DNA of 64,000 bases from Nocardioides daeguensis (GTDB lineage: Bacteria; Actinomycetota; Actinomycetes; Propionibacteriales; Nocardioidaceae): positions 124,001 through 188,000 of the forward strand of contig NZ_JAHTKU010000005.1 of NCBI RefSeq assembly GCF_019192965.1, given 5' to 3'. Below are positions 8,361-16,771 of this stretch, one piece after another (position 1 is the first letter of the stretch; the number at the start of each line of letters is the position of its first letter). Below the pieces are notes generated by a model. The model was not told the origin of the DNA. It made no database searches and saw only the letters and a program-made list of their open reading frames with translations. A program made the translations under genes and the position numbers.

Positions 8361-10007
8361 TCAGCCCCGCAGCTCGCGGCGCAGGATCTTGCCGGTGACC
8401 GTCTTGGGGAGCTCCTCGAGGATCTCCACCTGGCGCGGGTACTTGTACGCCGCCATCCGCTCCTTGCAGTGCGCGATGATCTCCTCCACGCTCACCGCGT
8501 GGCCGTCCCTGAGGCTGACGAAGGCCTTGACCGTCTCGCCGCGCTTCTCGTCGGGTACGCCGACCACGGCGGCCTCGCGCACCGCCGGATGCTCGGCGAG
8601 CACGTCCTCGACCTCGCGCGGCCACACCTTGTAGCCGGAGGCGTTGATCATGTCCTTCTTGCGGTCGACGATGAAGATCCAGCCGTCGTCGTTCATGAAA
8701 CCCACGTCACCCGAGCGAAGCGCACCACCGGGAAGGTTGGCGGCGGTCTCCTCGGGCTTGCCCCAGTAGCCGGCGACGACCTGCGGGCCCTCGGCCACGA
8801 TCTCGCCGACCTCGCCGAGCGGCAGGTCGACGCCGTCGTCGCCCTTGATCCGGACCACCGTGGAGGGCACCGGCACACCGACCGAGAGCGCCCCGGACGT
8901 CGGGTCGACCGGCGACGAGGAGCCGAACGGCGTCAGCGTCATCGGGCTGGTGGTCTCGGTGAGGCCGTAGGCGTTGTGCACCTGGAGTCCCGTCGCCTCG
9001 AGGAAGGCCTTCTCGGCGGTCGGCGAGATCGGCGCGCCCCCCGAGTAGACCGACACGAACGACGCGAAGTGGTCGCGCGTGAACGACGGGTGGTCGAGCA
9101 GGGCGTTGAACGCGGTGATCGCCCCGATGGTGTACGTCGGCCGGTGCCGGCGCAGCTCGTCGAGGACCACCCCCGGCTCGAACCGGTAGGCGAGGACGAG
9201 CGGCATCGGCGCCAGGAAGCTGATCGCGATGTGCCCGATCAGGCCGGTGATGTGGAACAGCGGGGCGACGCCGAACACCGAGCCCCCCGGCTGGAAGCGG
9301 GCACAGTCACGGTAGACGGCGGCCGTGAACACCACGTTGCCGTGCGTGTTCATCGCGCCCTTGGGGACACCGGTCGTCCCGGAGGTGTAGGTCAGGAAGG
9401 CGACGTCGTCCGGGGCGAGGTCGACGGCCGGCGGGACCTGGCCGCGGTGCTCCTCGATGAACGCGGCGAGGTCGGTGGTGCCCTCGTGCCGTTGGCGGGT
9501 GATGCCCGCGAACAGCCCTTCGTCCGGAGCGGACTGGTACTCCAGCTCACTGGTCGTCAGCACCAGCTTCACGCCGGTGTGCGGGACCACGTCGCGGGCC
9601 ACCTCGCCGTACAGGGACTCGAGGGCGACCAGGACGGTCGCGCCGGAGTCCTCCAGCAGGTAGGACAGCTCGCGCGCCCGGCTCATCGGGTTGATCGAGA
9701 CCATCACGCCGCCCGCCTTCCAGGCGGCCAGCATCGTGACGAGGAACTGCGGCACGTTCTGCAGGTAGGCCGCGACCCGGTCGCCCGGGGCGAAGCCCCT
9801 GGCGAGCAGGCCGCTGGCGAGCGCGTCGCTCTGGGCGTCGAGCTCGCGGCGGGTGATGGTGGCGTCGAAGTAGCGCACCGCGTCGCCGTCCGGGTCCCGG
9901 GCCAGCCCGGCCCGGAACATCTCCAGCGCGCTGCGGTGGCCGGCGTCGATCTCCGCAGGCTGGTCGCCGTAGAGCCGCAGCCAGGGTCGTTCGTCGTAGA
10001 CGGTCAT
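8361..10007 (-). CDS. Long-chain-type acyl-CoA ligase (AMP-forming)
   Basis: 548-residue ANL-superfamily enzyme that activates a carboxylic acid to its CoA thioester through an acyl-adenylate. Signature regions are present: P-loop YTSGTTGVPKG, the A5 region NAYGLTETTSP, and GDVGFMNDDGWIFIVDRKKDMI. The hinge is followed by the catalytic lysine in KTVTGKILRRELRG. It lies ten bases after the cyclase-family gene and probably forms a two-gene operon with it. The substrate is unknown; an acid released by the neighbouring hydrolase is one possibility. Confidence 0.88.
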   Translation of the reverse strand: MTVYDERPWLRLYGDQPAEIDAGHRSALEMFRAGLARDPDGDAVRYFDATITRRELDAQSDALASGLLARGFAPGDRVAAYLQNVPQFLVTMLAAWKAGGVMVSINPMSRARELSYLLEDSGATVLVALESLYGEVARDVVPHTGVKLVLTTSELEYQSAPDEGLFAGITRQRHEGTTDLAAFIEEHRGQVPPAVDLAPDDVAFLTYTSGTTGVPKGAMNTHGNVVFTAAVYRDCARFQPGGSVFGVAPLFHITGLIGHIAISFLAPMPLVLAYRFEPGVVLDELRRHRPTYTIGAITAFNALLDHPSFTRDHFASFVSVYSGGAPISPTAEKAFLEATGLQVHNAYGLTETTSPMTLTPFGSSSPVDPTSGALSVGVPVPSTVVRIKGDDGVDLPLGEVGEIVAEGPQVVAGYWGKPEETAANLPGGALRSGDVGFMNDDGWIFIVDRKKDMINASGYKVWPREVEDVLAEHPAVREAAVVGVPDEKRGETVKAFVSLRDGHAVSVEEIIAHCKERMAAYKYPRQVEILEELPKTVTGKILRRELRG

Positions 10008-10017
10008 GACCGGCGCC

Positions 10018-10986
10018 TCACTTGATGACGACGGGGTTGACCGGCGACCCGCTGCCCTGGGCGACCTTCAGCGGCGCGGCCGCGTAGAAGAGCTCGTAGC
10101 AGCCGTCCTCGGCGCAGTCGTCGGCGAGCGCCTCCAGGTCGGTGATCTCGGTGAACGCGATGCCGAGGTTGCGCATCAGCGCGTTGTGGAGCACCAACGC
10201 GACGCCGTTGTTGGGGTCCGTGGTCACCTCGTTGGCGATGGTGTCGGTCACCAGGTTCGGGATCTCCATGTCGGCGAACCACTGCACCAGCTCGGGGCTG
10301 TAGACCATGCCGGGCTCGCAGAAACCCTCGTAGAAGGCGTCACCGAGGTCGTAGAAGAGCTGGAGGTAGTTGGTCCGGATCAGCAAGATGTCGCGCTTGC
10401 GCAGCTCTACGCCCTGCTGGGCGGCGCAGGCGAGGAGGTCCTCGTGGGTGAAGGTCTCGGCGGACTCGAGCGTCTTCTTGCCCCGGTAGCGGGCCATGTC
10501 GAGCAGCACGGCCCGGCCGACGACGCCGCGCCGGGCGATCGGCTCGACGCTCGCGACGTCCATGCCGCCGACCGTGGTCCGGGCGTCGTACCCGTTCCAG
10601 AGCTGGCCGCCGAACCAGACGTGACCGAGGGCGTCGTACTGCGTCGAGCCCTGGAGGAAGGCGTCGATCTTGTCGTCGGCGTAGTGCAGCCCACCGGGGA
10701 ACTGCGGCGCGTCGTCGCGGTCCCAGGTCGACTCGTCGTAGATCTGGGTACGCGTCGCCGGCGTGCGGCCCGGCCACACCGGGTCGCCCTGCGGGTCGCC
10801 GATGAGGCGCTGGAGGGTGAAGACCTTGCCGCTGCGGATCAGGCTCGCCGCGGAGACGACCTGCTCCGGACCGAGGTAGTTGAGACTGCCCACCTCGTCG
10901 TCGGGACCCCACTTCCCCCAGTTGCTCGGTGCGTCAGCGAGCAACTCCTCGAGGCGCGGCACCTCGGTGGGCGTCTTCTCCGTCAT
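10018..10986 (-). CDS. Cyclase/kynurenine-formamidase-family metal-dependent hydrolase
   Basis: 322-residue member of the cyclase family (polyketide cyclase/formamidase-like), which hydrolyses amides, lactones or ring ketones at a divalent metal centre. The segment QYDALGHVWFGG corresponds to the family metal-binding motif in the form found in the longer actinobacterial members. Two in-frame ATGs exist; the one at 10984-10986 is preferred because AAGGAG lies six bases upstream, whereas it abuts the ATG at 10992. It probably starts an operon with the acyl-CoA ligase and faces an AraC-type regulator across 200 bp. Confidence 0.8.
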   Translation of the reverse strand: MTEKTPTEVPRLEELLADAPSNWGKWGPDDEVGSLNYLGPEQVVSAASLIRSGKVFTLQRLIGDPQGDPVWPGRTPATRTQIYDESTWDRDDAPQFPGGLHYADDKIDAFLQGSTQYDALGHVWFGGQLWNGYDARTTVGGMDVASVEPIARRGVVGRAVLLDMARYRGKKTLESAETFTHEDLLACAAQQGVELRKRDILLIRTNYLQLFYDLGDAFYEGFCEPGMVYSPELVQWFADMEIPNLVTDTIANEVTTDPNNGVALVLHNALMRNLGIAFTEITDLEALADDCAEDGCYELFYAAAPLKVAQGSGSPVNPVVIK

Positions 10987-11186
10987 GGCCATCTCCTTCG
11001 CGACAGGTCGTCGGTGCCGCCGGCTCCGATGCCGGCCGCTTCCGATCCACGACGAGAAGTGAAGATCCGACGCCGCCGCTGCGTCGCCTGCGGACGCGCA
11101 CAGTTCTGTCGCGCACGCGCACTCGTGTGATCGCGGTCTCACCGGCGCCTATGCTGATGGTCGCGAGAGGGAGGGCGAGGAGGACC

Positions 11187-12146
11187 ATGACCACCTACAC
11201 GATCGACGGCATCACGACGGGCACCGGGTCGCACCCCGGCACGTCCGCCCACGAGGCCTGGCGCGACTGGTGTTCCATGGTCCACGGCGAGTTCCGCGTC
11301 GACTTCCCCGAGGACTCCTACCGCGGCCGGGTCCGGCGCCAGCGCACGGAGACCTTCGAGCTGGTCTCCTGGCTGGGCGAGTCGGAGTACGTACGGCGCG
11401 AGAGCCGCGGCATCAGGCGTGATCCCCGGGGCCACTACGAGCTGGTCATGCCGGTCCAGAAGAGGCTGCACGTCGGCCCCGAGGGCGCGGACCACGCCCT
11501 CGTGCCCGGCGAGATGGCGCTGCTGCCCATCGACACCCCGTTCCACCTCGCCCACGACGACGGCCTGCAGGGACTGATGCTCCTCATCCCGTTCCAGCGC
11601 ATCGACGACCGTCTCGGCACGGCGGGCCACCGGGTCCATCACATCGTCGCCGACAAGGGTCTGGCCCGGGTGACCCGCGATCTCCTGCTGAGCCTGGTCC
11701 GCGAGCGCGACCACCTGACGGGCGAGGAGTTCGACGCAGCCGTCGACCGGGCCGTCGACCTGGTCTGCCTCGCCGTCACGGGCGAGCAGCCCACGAGCTC
11801 GCGCAGCGGCGACGCCGCGGTGCTCGGCGCGGTTCGCCGCTATGTCCGTGAGCACGCCACGGACATCGACTTCGCCGTCCAGACCATGGCGGCCGCGATC
11901 GGTTGGTCTCCCCGCTACATCCAGTCGGTCCTCGCCCGCGCCGGCCTCACCGCGACCGAGCTCGCCCGCACCGAGCGCCTCGAGCTGGCGCGACTCCGGC
12001 TCGCCAGCCCCGCCTTCGACCACCACAGCATCTCCGACGTCGCCGCCTCCGTCGGCTTCCAGTCCCCCAGTGCGTTCACCGCGGCGTTCCGCCGCCACTT
12101 CGGCGCGACCCCTCGCGAGGTGCGGTCGCAGCCGAGGAGCGAGTGA
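11187..12146 (+). CDS. AraC/XylS-family transcriptional regulator
   Basis: 319-residue regulator. Residues 1-190 resemble the AraC-binding-like ligand domain (cupin-type, FELVSWLGESEYVRRESRG and MALLPIDTPFHL). The C-terminal 100 residues carry two helix-turn-helix units, VQTMAAAIGWSPRYIQSVLA and ISDVAASVGFQSPSAFTAAF. The ATG follows GGCGAGGAGG. Divergent from the cyclase/ligase operon, it is the obvious local activator. In the 200-bp gap I see a TATGCT -10-like element near the gene but no certain operator. Confidence 0.87.
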   Translation: MTTYTIDGITTGTGSHPGTSAHEAWRDWCSMVHGEFRVDFPEDSYRGRVRRQRTETFELVSWLGESEYVRRESRGIRRDPRGHYELVMPVQKRLHVGPEGADHALVPGEMALLPIDTPFHLAHDDGLQGLMLLIPFQRIDDRLGTAGHRVHHIVADKGLARVTRDLLLSLVRERDHLTGEEFDAAVDRAVDLVCLAVTGEQPTSSRSGDAAVLGAVRRYVREHATDIDFAVQTMAAAIGWSPRYIQSVLARAGLTATELARTERLELARLRLASPAFDHHSISDVAASVGFQSPSAFTAAFRRHFGATPREVRSQPRSE

Positions 12147-12215
12147 CCCTCGACGCCACCGCCGGCCGGTCTGCGGCCGAGCCGGAGGGCAATGGTCCGC
12201 GCCGGTGCCCGGACC

Positions 12216-12866
12216 TCACACGTCGGTGACACGGATCCCGGCGTGCACCCGATAGCGCCGGTTGATCGCGATCAGGTTGGCGGTGAGCGCCTCCACCTGC
12301 TGGGCGTTGCGGAGGCGACCACCGAACACGCCCCGGACGCCGGGCAGCATCCCGGCGAGGTCGATCACCCGGTCGACGGCGACGTCGTCGTCGCCGAGGA
12401 CCAGCACGTCGGCGTCGATGCTGTCGACGTCGGGGTCGTCGAGGACCACCGCACTGAGGTGGTGGAAGGCCGCGACCACGGTGCTCTCGGGCAGCAGCGC
12501 CCGGGCCTGCTCGGCGGCCGAGCCCTCGAGCACGGGCAGGGCGTAGGGCCCTGCCTTGTCGAAGCCGAGCGGGTTGACGCAGTCGACCACCAGCTTGCCG
12601 CGAAGCTCCTCGGCCAGCGACCCGAGCAGGGCCGCGTGGCCCTCCCAGGGAACGACGACGAGCACGATGTCCCCGACGCGCGCGGCGGTCCCGTTGTCGG
12701 CCCCGGTGATCTCGCCGCCGACCTCCTCCGTGAGCTCGTCGGCCGCGGCCAACGCACGCTCGGCGGTCCGGCTGCCGAGGATCACCTCGACGCCGGCGGC
12801 GGCGAAGCGGCGGGCCAGGCCGCGGCCCTGCGGCCCGGCCCCGCCCAGGATCGCGACCGTCGTCAC
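12216..12866 (-). CDS. NADPH-dependent F420 reductase (Fno-like)
   Basis: 216-residue Rossmann protein that transfers hydride between NADPH and coenzyme F420. [20 protein letters not shown] near the N-terminus is the family glycine motif, SRTAERA the NADP phosphate pocket, and [14 protein letters not shown] the characteristic central motif. The GTG start overlaps the stop of the LLM gene by four bases. It supplies or recycles F420H2 for the adjacent LLM enzyme. An AraC gene converges on its end. Confidence 0.9.
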   Translation of the reverse strand: MTTVAILGGAGPQGRGLARRFAAAGVEVILGSRTAERALAAADELTEEVGGEITGADNGTAARVGDIVLVVVPWEGHAALLGSLAEELRGKLVVDCVNPLGFDKAGPYALPVLEGSAAEQARALLPESTVVAAFHHLSAVVLDDPDVDSIDADVLVLGDDDVAVDRVIDLAGMLPGVRGVFGGRLRNAQQVEALTANLIAINRRYRVHAGIRVTDV

Positions 12867-13939
12867 GACACCCCCGCCGTGGTGAGTCCGGCATTGATGC
12901 CCGCGAGCCGCCGCACGTGGTCGACCCGGTCGGCGGGGTCGGCGGCGACGGGGTTGAGCAGCAGGGTGCGGACGCCGGCCTCGGCGAACTCGCGCAGCTG
13001 TCGGCGTACCGAGTCCTCCTCGCCCATCAGCGTCACGGCCTCGACGAGGTCGGCCGGCACGGCGGCCGCGGCCTGCGCCTTGTTCCCCGACAGGTAGAGG
13101 TCCTGGATCTCCTTGGCCTCCGCCTCGTAGCCGTAGCGGCAGGCGAGCTGGTTGTAGAAGTTCTTGTCCCGCGCCCCCATCCCGCCGATGTAGAGGGCCA
13201 GCTGGTCGCGGACCTTCTGGATCTCCTCGGGACCGGGCTCGCCGATGAGGAAGTTCATCTGGAGCTGGATGTCCAGCTCGCCGAGCGCCGGGTCACGCCG
13301 GGCGAATCCCTCGGCGAGGGCATCGCCCCAGGCGAGCTGGGCCTTGCGCGGATGGAAGAACAGGGGCTGCCATCCCTGGGCGATCTCGGCGACCAGCGCC
13401 ACGTTCTTCTCCCCCAGCGCCGCGATCGAGACCGGGATGTCGCTGCGCACCGGGTGGTTGATGATCTTCAGGGGCTTGCCCAGGCCGGTGCCACCGTCCT
13501 GCTTCGTGAGCGGCACCGTGTAGTGCCGTCCGCGATGCTCGACCGGCTCGCGGCGCCACACCTGCCGGCAGATCTCGACGACCTCGCGGGTCCGGCCGAG
13601 CGGGGCGTCGTACTTGACCCCGTGGAAGCCCTCGACCACCTGCGGCCCACTGGCGCCCAGGCCGAGCGTGAACCGCCCGGCGGAGACGAAGTCCAGGCCC
13701 GCCGCGGTCATCGCGATCAGGGTGGGGGTGCGCGAGTAGACCTGGAAGATCGCCGACATCAGCTCCAACCGCTCGGTCTTCGCCGCCAGGTAGCCCAGCT
13801 GGCTGACGCCGTCGAACGAGTAGGCCTCGGGGACGGCGGCGAGCTCGAGTCCCGCCTGCTCGTAGGCGCGCATCAGCTCCGCGGTCTCCGCGAAGCCGCC
13901 GGCATAGTCGACGACCATGCCGATCCGGACCTTGCTCAT
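12863..13939 (-). CDS. LLM-class F420-dependent oxidoreductase
   Basis: 358-residue luciferase-like monooxygenase-fold enzyme expected to use F420 rather than FMN. Typical motifs are [40 protein letters not shown] (part), and [20 protein letters not shown]. It resembles the Rv3520c subgroup, which in mycobacteria sits in the cholesterol gene region. The ATG overlaps the upstream SDR stop by four bases. Its pairing with the F420:NADPH oxidoreductase strongly supports F420 dependence; the carbonyl or enoyl substrate is not known. Confidence 0.88.
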   Translation of the reverse strand: MSKVRIGMVVDYAGGFAETAELMRAYEQAGLELAAVPEAYSFDGVSQLGYLAAKTERLELMSAIFQVYSRTPTLIAMTAAGLDFVSAGRFTLGLGASGPQVVEGFHGVKYDAPLGRTREVVEICRQVWRREPVEHRGRHYTVPLTKQDGGTGLGKPLKIINHPVRSDIPVSIAALGEKNVALVAEIAQGWQPLFFHPRKAQLAWGDALAEGFARRDPALGELDIQLQMNFLIGEPGPEEIQKVRDQLALYIGGMGARDKNFYNQLACRYGYEAEAKEIQDLYLSGNKAQAAAAVPADLVEAVTLMGEEDSVRRQLREFAEAGVRTLLLNPVAADPADRVDHVRRLAGINAGLTTAGVS

Positions 13940-14700
13940 CGCGGGGCCATCCGGATGGCGCCGTCGAGCCGGATGGTCTCGCCGTTGAGCATCGGGTTCT
14001 CGACCACGTGGACCGCCAGGGCGCCGTACTCCTTCGGGTCGCCGAGACGCGAGGGGTGCGGGACCTGCTGGCCCAGGCTCGTGCGGGCCTCCTCGGGCAG
14101 CGAGGCCAGCAGCGGGGTGTCGAAGAGACCCGGCGCGATGGTGACGACGCGGATGCCGATGGTCGACAGGTCCCGCGCGATCGGCAGGGTCATGCCCACG
14201 ACACCGCCCTTGGACGCGGAGTACGCCGCCTGGCCGATCTGGCCGTCGAAGGCGGCGACCGAGGCGGTGTTGACGATGACGCCGCGCTCCTCGCCGAGCA
14301 GGTCGAGGCCGGCCATGTGGGCGGCGGTGAGGCGGATGACGTTGAAGGTGCCGAGCAGGTTGATCTCGATGATCCGCTGGAACGCCTCGTACGGGTAGGG
14401 CGTGTTGCCCTTCCCGACGGTCTTGATCGCGTCACCGGTGCCGGCGCAGTTGACCACGACGCGGAGCGTGCCGAGGTCGGTGGCGGCGGCGATCGCGGCC
14501 AGCACGTCCTCCTCGCTGCGCACGTCGCCGGGGACGAAGCGGACGGCGTCGCCGAGCTCCTTCGCGGCCACCTCGCCGGGTCCGCCCGGCAGGTCGAGGA
14601 TGACGGCCCGGCCACCCTGGGCGAGGAGGGCCTCGACGGTGGCGCGGCCGAGGCCGGAGGCGCCGCCGGCGACGAGGGCGACGGTCTGGTTGATCTGCAT
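13936..14700 (-). CDS. SDR dehydrogenase, 3-hydroxyacyl-CoA dehydrogenase type 2-like
   Basis: 254-residue classical SDR. Cofactor motif [21 protein letters not shown]-terminal aspartate in ILDLPGG (NAD preference), NCAGTGD, serine in TASVAAFDG and catalytic YSASKGG are all visible. The [17 protein letters not shown] segment is typical of type 2 3-hydroxyacyl-CoA dehydrogenases (HSD10-like). The ATG at 14698-14700 follows GAGAGA. It is followed immediately by the LLM gene and preceded by the thiolase, so it most likely oxidises a 3-hydroxyacyl-CoA for thiolysis. Confidence 0.87.
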   Translation of the reverse strand: MQINQTVALVAGGASGLGRATVEALLAQGGRAVILDLPGGPGEVAAKELGDAVRFVPGDVRSEEDVLAAIAAATDLGTLRVVVNCAGTGDAIKTVGKGNTPYPYEAFQRIIEINLLGTFNVIRLTAAHMAGLDLLGEERGVIVNTASVAAFDGQIGQAAYSASKGGVVGMTLPIARDLSTIGIRVVTIAPGLFDTPLLASLPEEARTSLGQQVPHPSRLGDPKEYGALAVHVVENPMLNGETIRLDGAIRMAPR

Positions 14701-14770
14701 GTTTCTCTCTTCTCGGTGGTTGTCCGGAGGTCGAGGAGGTCGCACAGCGACCGTCACGAGACCAGGTCGG

Positions 14771-15964
14771 TCAGATGCGCTCGATGATGGTGGCGTTGGC
14801 CATGCCGTTGGCCTCGCACATGGTCTGGACGCCGTACCGGCCGCCGGTCGCCTCGAGGTGGTGCACCAGCGTGGTCAGCAGCCGGGTGCCGGACGAGCCG
14901 AGCGCGTGCCCCAGGGCGATCGCACCGCCGCGGGGGTTGAGCCGCGCCGGGTCGGCACCGAGGTCGTGCGCCCAGGCGAGCGGGACGGGTGCGAACGCCT
15001 CGTTGACCTCGTAGGCGTCGATGTCGTCGATGCCGAGGCCCGCCTTGGTGAGGGCCTTCTGCGTGGCCGGGATCGGCGCGGTGAGCATGAGCAGCGGGTC
15101 GTCGCCGCACACGGCGTACGAGACGAAGCGGGCCCGCGGGGTGAGGCCGAGGCGGCTCGCCATCTCCTCGCTCATGATCAGCGCGGCCGACGCGCCGTCG
15201 GTGAAGGGCGAGGAGTTGCCGGGGTGGATCTGCCACTCGATGTCGGGGAAGCGGGCGACGAGCTCGTCGGTGCGGAAGGCGGGCTGGAGCCCCGCGAGAC
15301 CCTCGGCCGTCGTGCTCGCGCGGACCGTCTCGTCGACCTTGTGCTCCACGGTGTCGCCGTTGGCGTCGGTGAGCGTGATCGGGACGATCTCCTGGTCGAA
15401 GAAGCCCGCCGCGATGGCCTCGGCGGCGCGGCGGTGCGACTCGGCGGAGTAGGCGTCGAGGGCCGCACGGTCGAGCTTCCAGCGCTGCGCGACGAGCTCG
15501 GCGGACACACCCTGGTTGACCAGGCCCTCGGGGTAGCGGGCGTGGGCCTCGGGACCCAAGGTGTCCTGGCCCATCGTGGAGCTGCCCATGGGGACGCGGC
15601 TCATCGACTCGACGCCGGCGGCGATCACGACGTCGTACGCGCCCGCGGCGATGCCCTGGGCGGCGAAGTGGACGGCCTGCTGGCTCGAGCCGCAGGCCCG
15701 GTCGATGGTCGTGGCCGGGACGGACTCGGGGAAGCCGGCGCCCAGCACAGCCGCGCGGCCGATGTTCATGGCCTGCTCGCCCGTCTGCATCACGCAGCCG
15801 GTGATGACGTCGTCGACCAGCGCCGGGTCGAGGTCGTTGCGCTCGACCAGTGCCCGCAGGACGTGCACCAGCAGCGAGGTCGGATGGGTGCCGGACAGCG
15901 CGCCGCCGGGCTTGCCCTTGCCGGACGCGAGACGGACGACGTCGACGATGACGGGGGTGGGCAT
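14771..15964 (-). CDS. Acetyl-CoA acetyltransferase (thiolase)
   Basis: 397-residue thiolase that cleaves 3-oxoacyl-CoA with CoA. The nucleophilic cysteine is in [12 protein letters not shown], the catalytic histidine in [16 protein letters not shown], and the C-terminal acid/base cysteine in [11 protein letters not shown]; the usual CxGG-type loop has Asn in place of one glycine. It heads the leftward F420 operon (thiolase, SDR, LLM, Fno). Its promoter faces a TetR gene across a 30-bp palindrome. It may act in degradation of a branched or cyclic acyl-CoA. Confidence 0.92.
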   Translation of the reverse strand: MPTPVIVDVVRLASGKGKPGGALSGTHPTSLLVHVLRALVERNDLDPALVDDVITGCVMQTGEQAMNIGRAAVLGAGFPESVPATTIDRACGSSQQAVHFAAQGIAAGAYDVVIAAGVESMSRVPMGSSTMGQDTLGPEAHARYPEGLVNQGVSAELVAQRWKLDRAALDAYSAESHRRAAEAIAAGFFDQEIVPITLTDANGDTVEHKVDETVRASTTAEGLAGLQPAFRTDELVARFPDIEWQIHPGNSSPFTDGASAALIMSEEMASRLGLTPRARFVSYAVCGDDPLLMLTAPIPATQKALTKAGLGIDDIDAYEVNEAFAPVPLAWAHDLGADPARLNPRGGAIALGHALGSSGTRLLTTLVHHLEATGGRYGVQTMCEANGMANATIIERI

Positions 15965-15986
15965 CGGTTACCTCCACGGACCGGAT

Positions 15987-16016
15987 CACTAACCAGTCAG
16001 TGTTGACTGGTTAGTG
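15987..16016. promoter_or_regulatory. 30-bp TetR-type operator between thiolase and TetR genes
   Basis: Perfect 13-bp arms CACTAACCAGTCA and TGACTGGTTAGTG around a GTGT spacer. It lies 22 bases upstream of the thiolase start and 62 bases upstream of the regulator start. It is probably bound by the adjacent TetR protein to control both directions. It differs from the CTAWT-NNN-ATTAG sites further right. Confidence 0.8.
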
Positions 16017-16078
16017 GGAGGGTAGCCTCCGACTCCCCCGATGTCACGGGTGGATCCCGGAAAAGAGAGGTGGATCGC

Positions 16079-16675
16079 GTGGCACGTGCCGTCCAGAGCC
16101 GCACCATCGACGTGCAGCGACGCATCCTCGACGCCGCGGTCGAGGTGATGCTCGAGCACGGCTACAGCGGCGCCTCGACCCTGCGGATCCAGGAGCGCGC
16201 CGACGTCTCCCGCGGCCGGCTGCTGCACCACTTCCCCTCCCGCGACGCGCTGCTCATCGCCGCCTCGCACCATCTCGCCAAGGCGCGCGTCGGGCAGCTG
16301 CCCTCCGAGCACACCTGGCCGAACGACCTCGGGGAGCGCATCGACGCCGTCGTCGACACGATGGCGGGGACGTTCACCCAGGGCTACTTCTGGGTCGCCA
16401 CCGAGCTCTGGGTCGCGGCACGCACGCACCCCTCGCTCCGGGCGGCGCTGCTCGACGGCGAGCGCGAGATCGCGCGTGCGGTGCGCATCGCGATGGACGA
16501 CTTCTTCGGCCCCGAGCTCACCACCCGCCCCGGGTACGACGACCTGCGGGACGTCTTGTTCACCAGCCTGCGCGGCATGGCCCTGACCACCACCTTCGAC
16601 CCCCGCGAGGAGCCCACGCAGCGGCACGTCGAGCGGCTCAAACGGCTCGTCCGGACCGTGCTGCTCGAGCGCTGA
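16079..16675 (+). CDS. TetR-family transcriptional regulator of the thiolase/F420 operon
   Basis: 198-residue TetR regulator; the N-terminal helix-turn-helix covers VEVMLEHGYSGASTLRIQER and the following ADVSRGRLLHHFPSRDALL. The GTG at 16079 is preferred because AGAGAGG lies eight bases upstream; a GTG at 16070 overlaps that site. The C-terminal ligand domain is unassigned. It is divergent from the thiolase operon with a strong palindrome between, so local repression relieved by an acyl-CoA or related metabolite is likely. Confidence 0.86.
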   Translation: MARAVQSRTIDVQRRILDAAVEVMLEHGYSGASTLRIQERADVSRGRLLHHFPSRDALLIAASHHLAKARVGQLPSEHTWPNDLGERIDAVVDTMAGTFTQGYFWVATELWVAARTHPSLRAALLDGEREIARAVRIAMDDFFGPELTTRPGYDDLRDVLFTSLRGMALTTTFDPREEPTQRHVERLKRLVRTVLLER

Positions 16676-16771
16676 GCAGGCCCTCGGCCGCCGACGAAGG
16701 GGCCGGTCTCCGGCAGCCGGTGGCGTGTCAGCACAGCGCAGGCCGGAGCCTGACCTGTGGCGCGGACGGCG

